NCBI GenBank assembly: GCA_028708485.1
Contig: JAQVYZ010000097.1
Location: 1-5,023 of the forward strand
Length of the DNA stretch: 5,023 nt
Source of the DNA: Caldisericia bacterium
Lineage (GTDB): Bacteria > Caldisericota > Caldisericia > UBA6126
Direction of reading: 5' to 3'
Position numbers and translations under genes: made by a program. Numbering within the stretch: the stretch's first letter is position 1; each line of letters begins with the position of its first letter. Below, piece after piece: positions 5,007-5,023 of this stretch. Under the pieces are notes generated by a model that had not been told where the DNA came from, searched no databases, and saw only the letters and a program-made list of their open reading frames with translations.

Positions 5007-5023
5007 ACTGGATGATAGGCAGG

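Overview
The window looks like a chromosomal piece of a low-to-mid GC Bacillota (Firmicutes) bacterium. The evidence is strong purine-rich Shine-Dalgarno sequences, AT-rich spacers, an intrinsic terminator with a long U-run, an IS110-type element, and a secreted protein with a C-terminal copper-amine-oxidase-N-like stalk domain, common in Bacilli and Clostridia. The species cannot be named from the sequence.

Layout, left to right. Positions 1-76 (minus strand) are the first 25 codons of an IS110-family (DEDD) transposase that runs off the left edge. Positions 77-302 hold no gene. They include the transposase ribosome-binding site, an inverted repeat that could mask it, and further right a weak plus-strand promoter candidate with a palindrome over its -10. 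Positions 296-391 (plus strand) appear to encode a compact structured RNA: one hairpin carries a good match to the 11-nt GAAA-tetraloop receptor and the next is capped by a GAAA tetraloop, so the two could dock. Its 3' part contains anti-Shine-Dalgarno pairings, and a strong Shine-Dalgarno followed by a 12-codon micro-ORF (396-434) comes immediately after. This riboswitch-like leader is the most interesting feature here, and I could not match it to a known class from memory.

Positions 494-2119 encode a full-length 1-pyrroline-5-carboxylate (glutamate semialdehyde) dehydrogenase of the long ALDH4A1-like type, with all catalytic residues present, closed by a textbook terminator at 2134-2168. 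It makes glutamate from the proline-degradation intermediate. No proline dehydrogenase, transporter or roc/put regulator is visible nearby.

Positions 2281-4974 encode an 897-residue exported protein: signal peptide, four divergent beta-sandwich-like repeats, two further Ig-like domains and a C-terminal stalk domain. It is bracketed by two copies (30 of 34 bases identical, same orientation) of an AT-rich hairpin repeat built on a TTGGGA/TCCCAA core, at 2172-2210 and 4973-5006. The last 16 bases hold nothing recognisable. The dehydrogenase and the exported protein are separated by a terminator and show no functional link.
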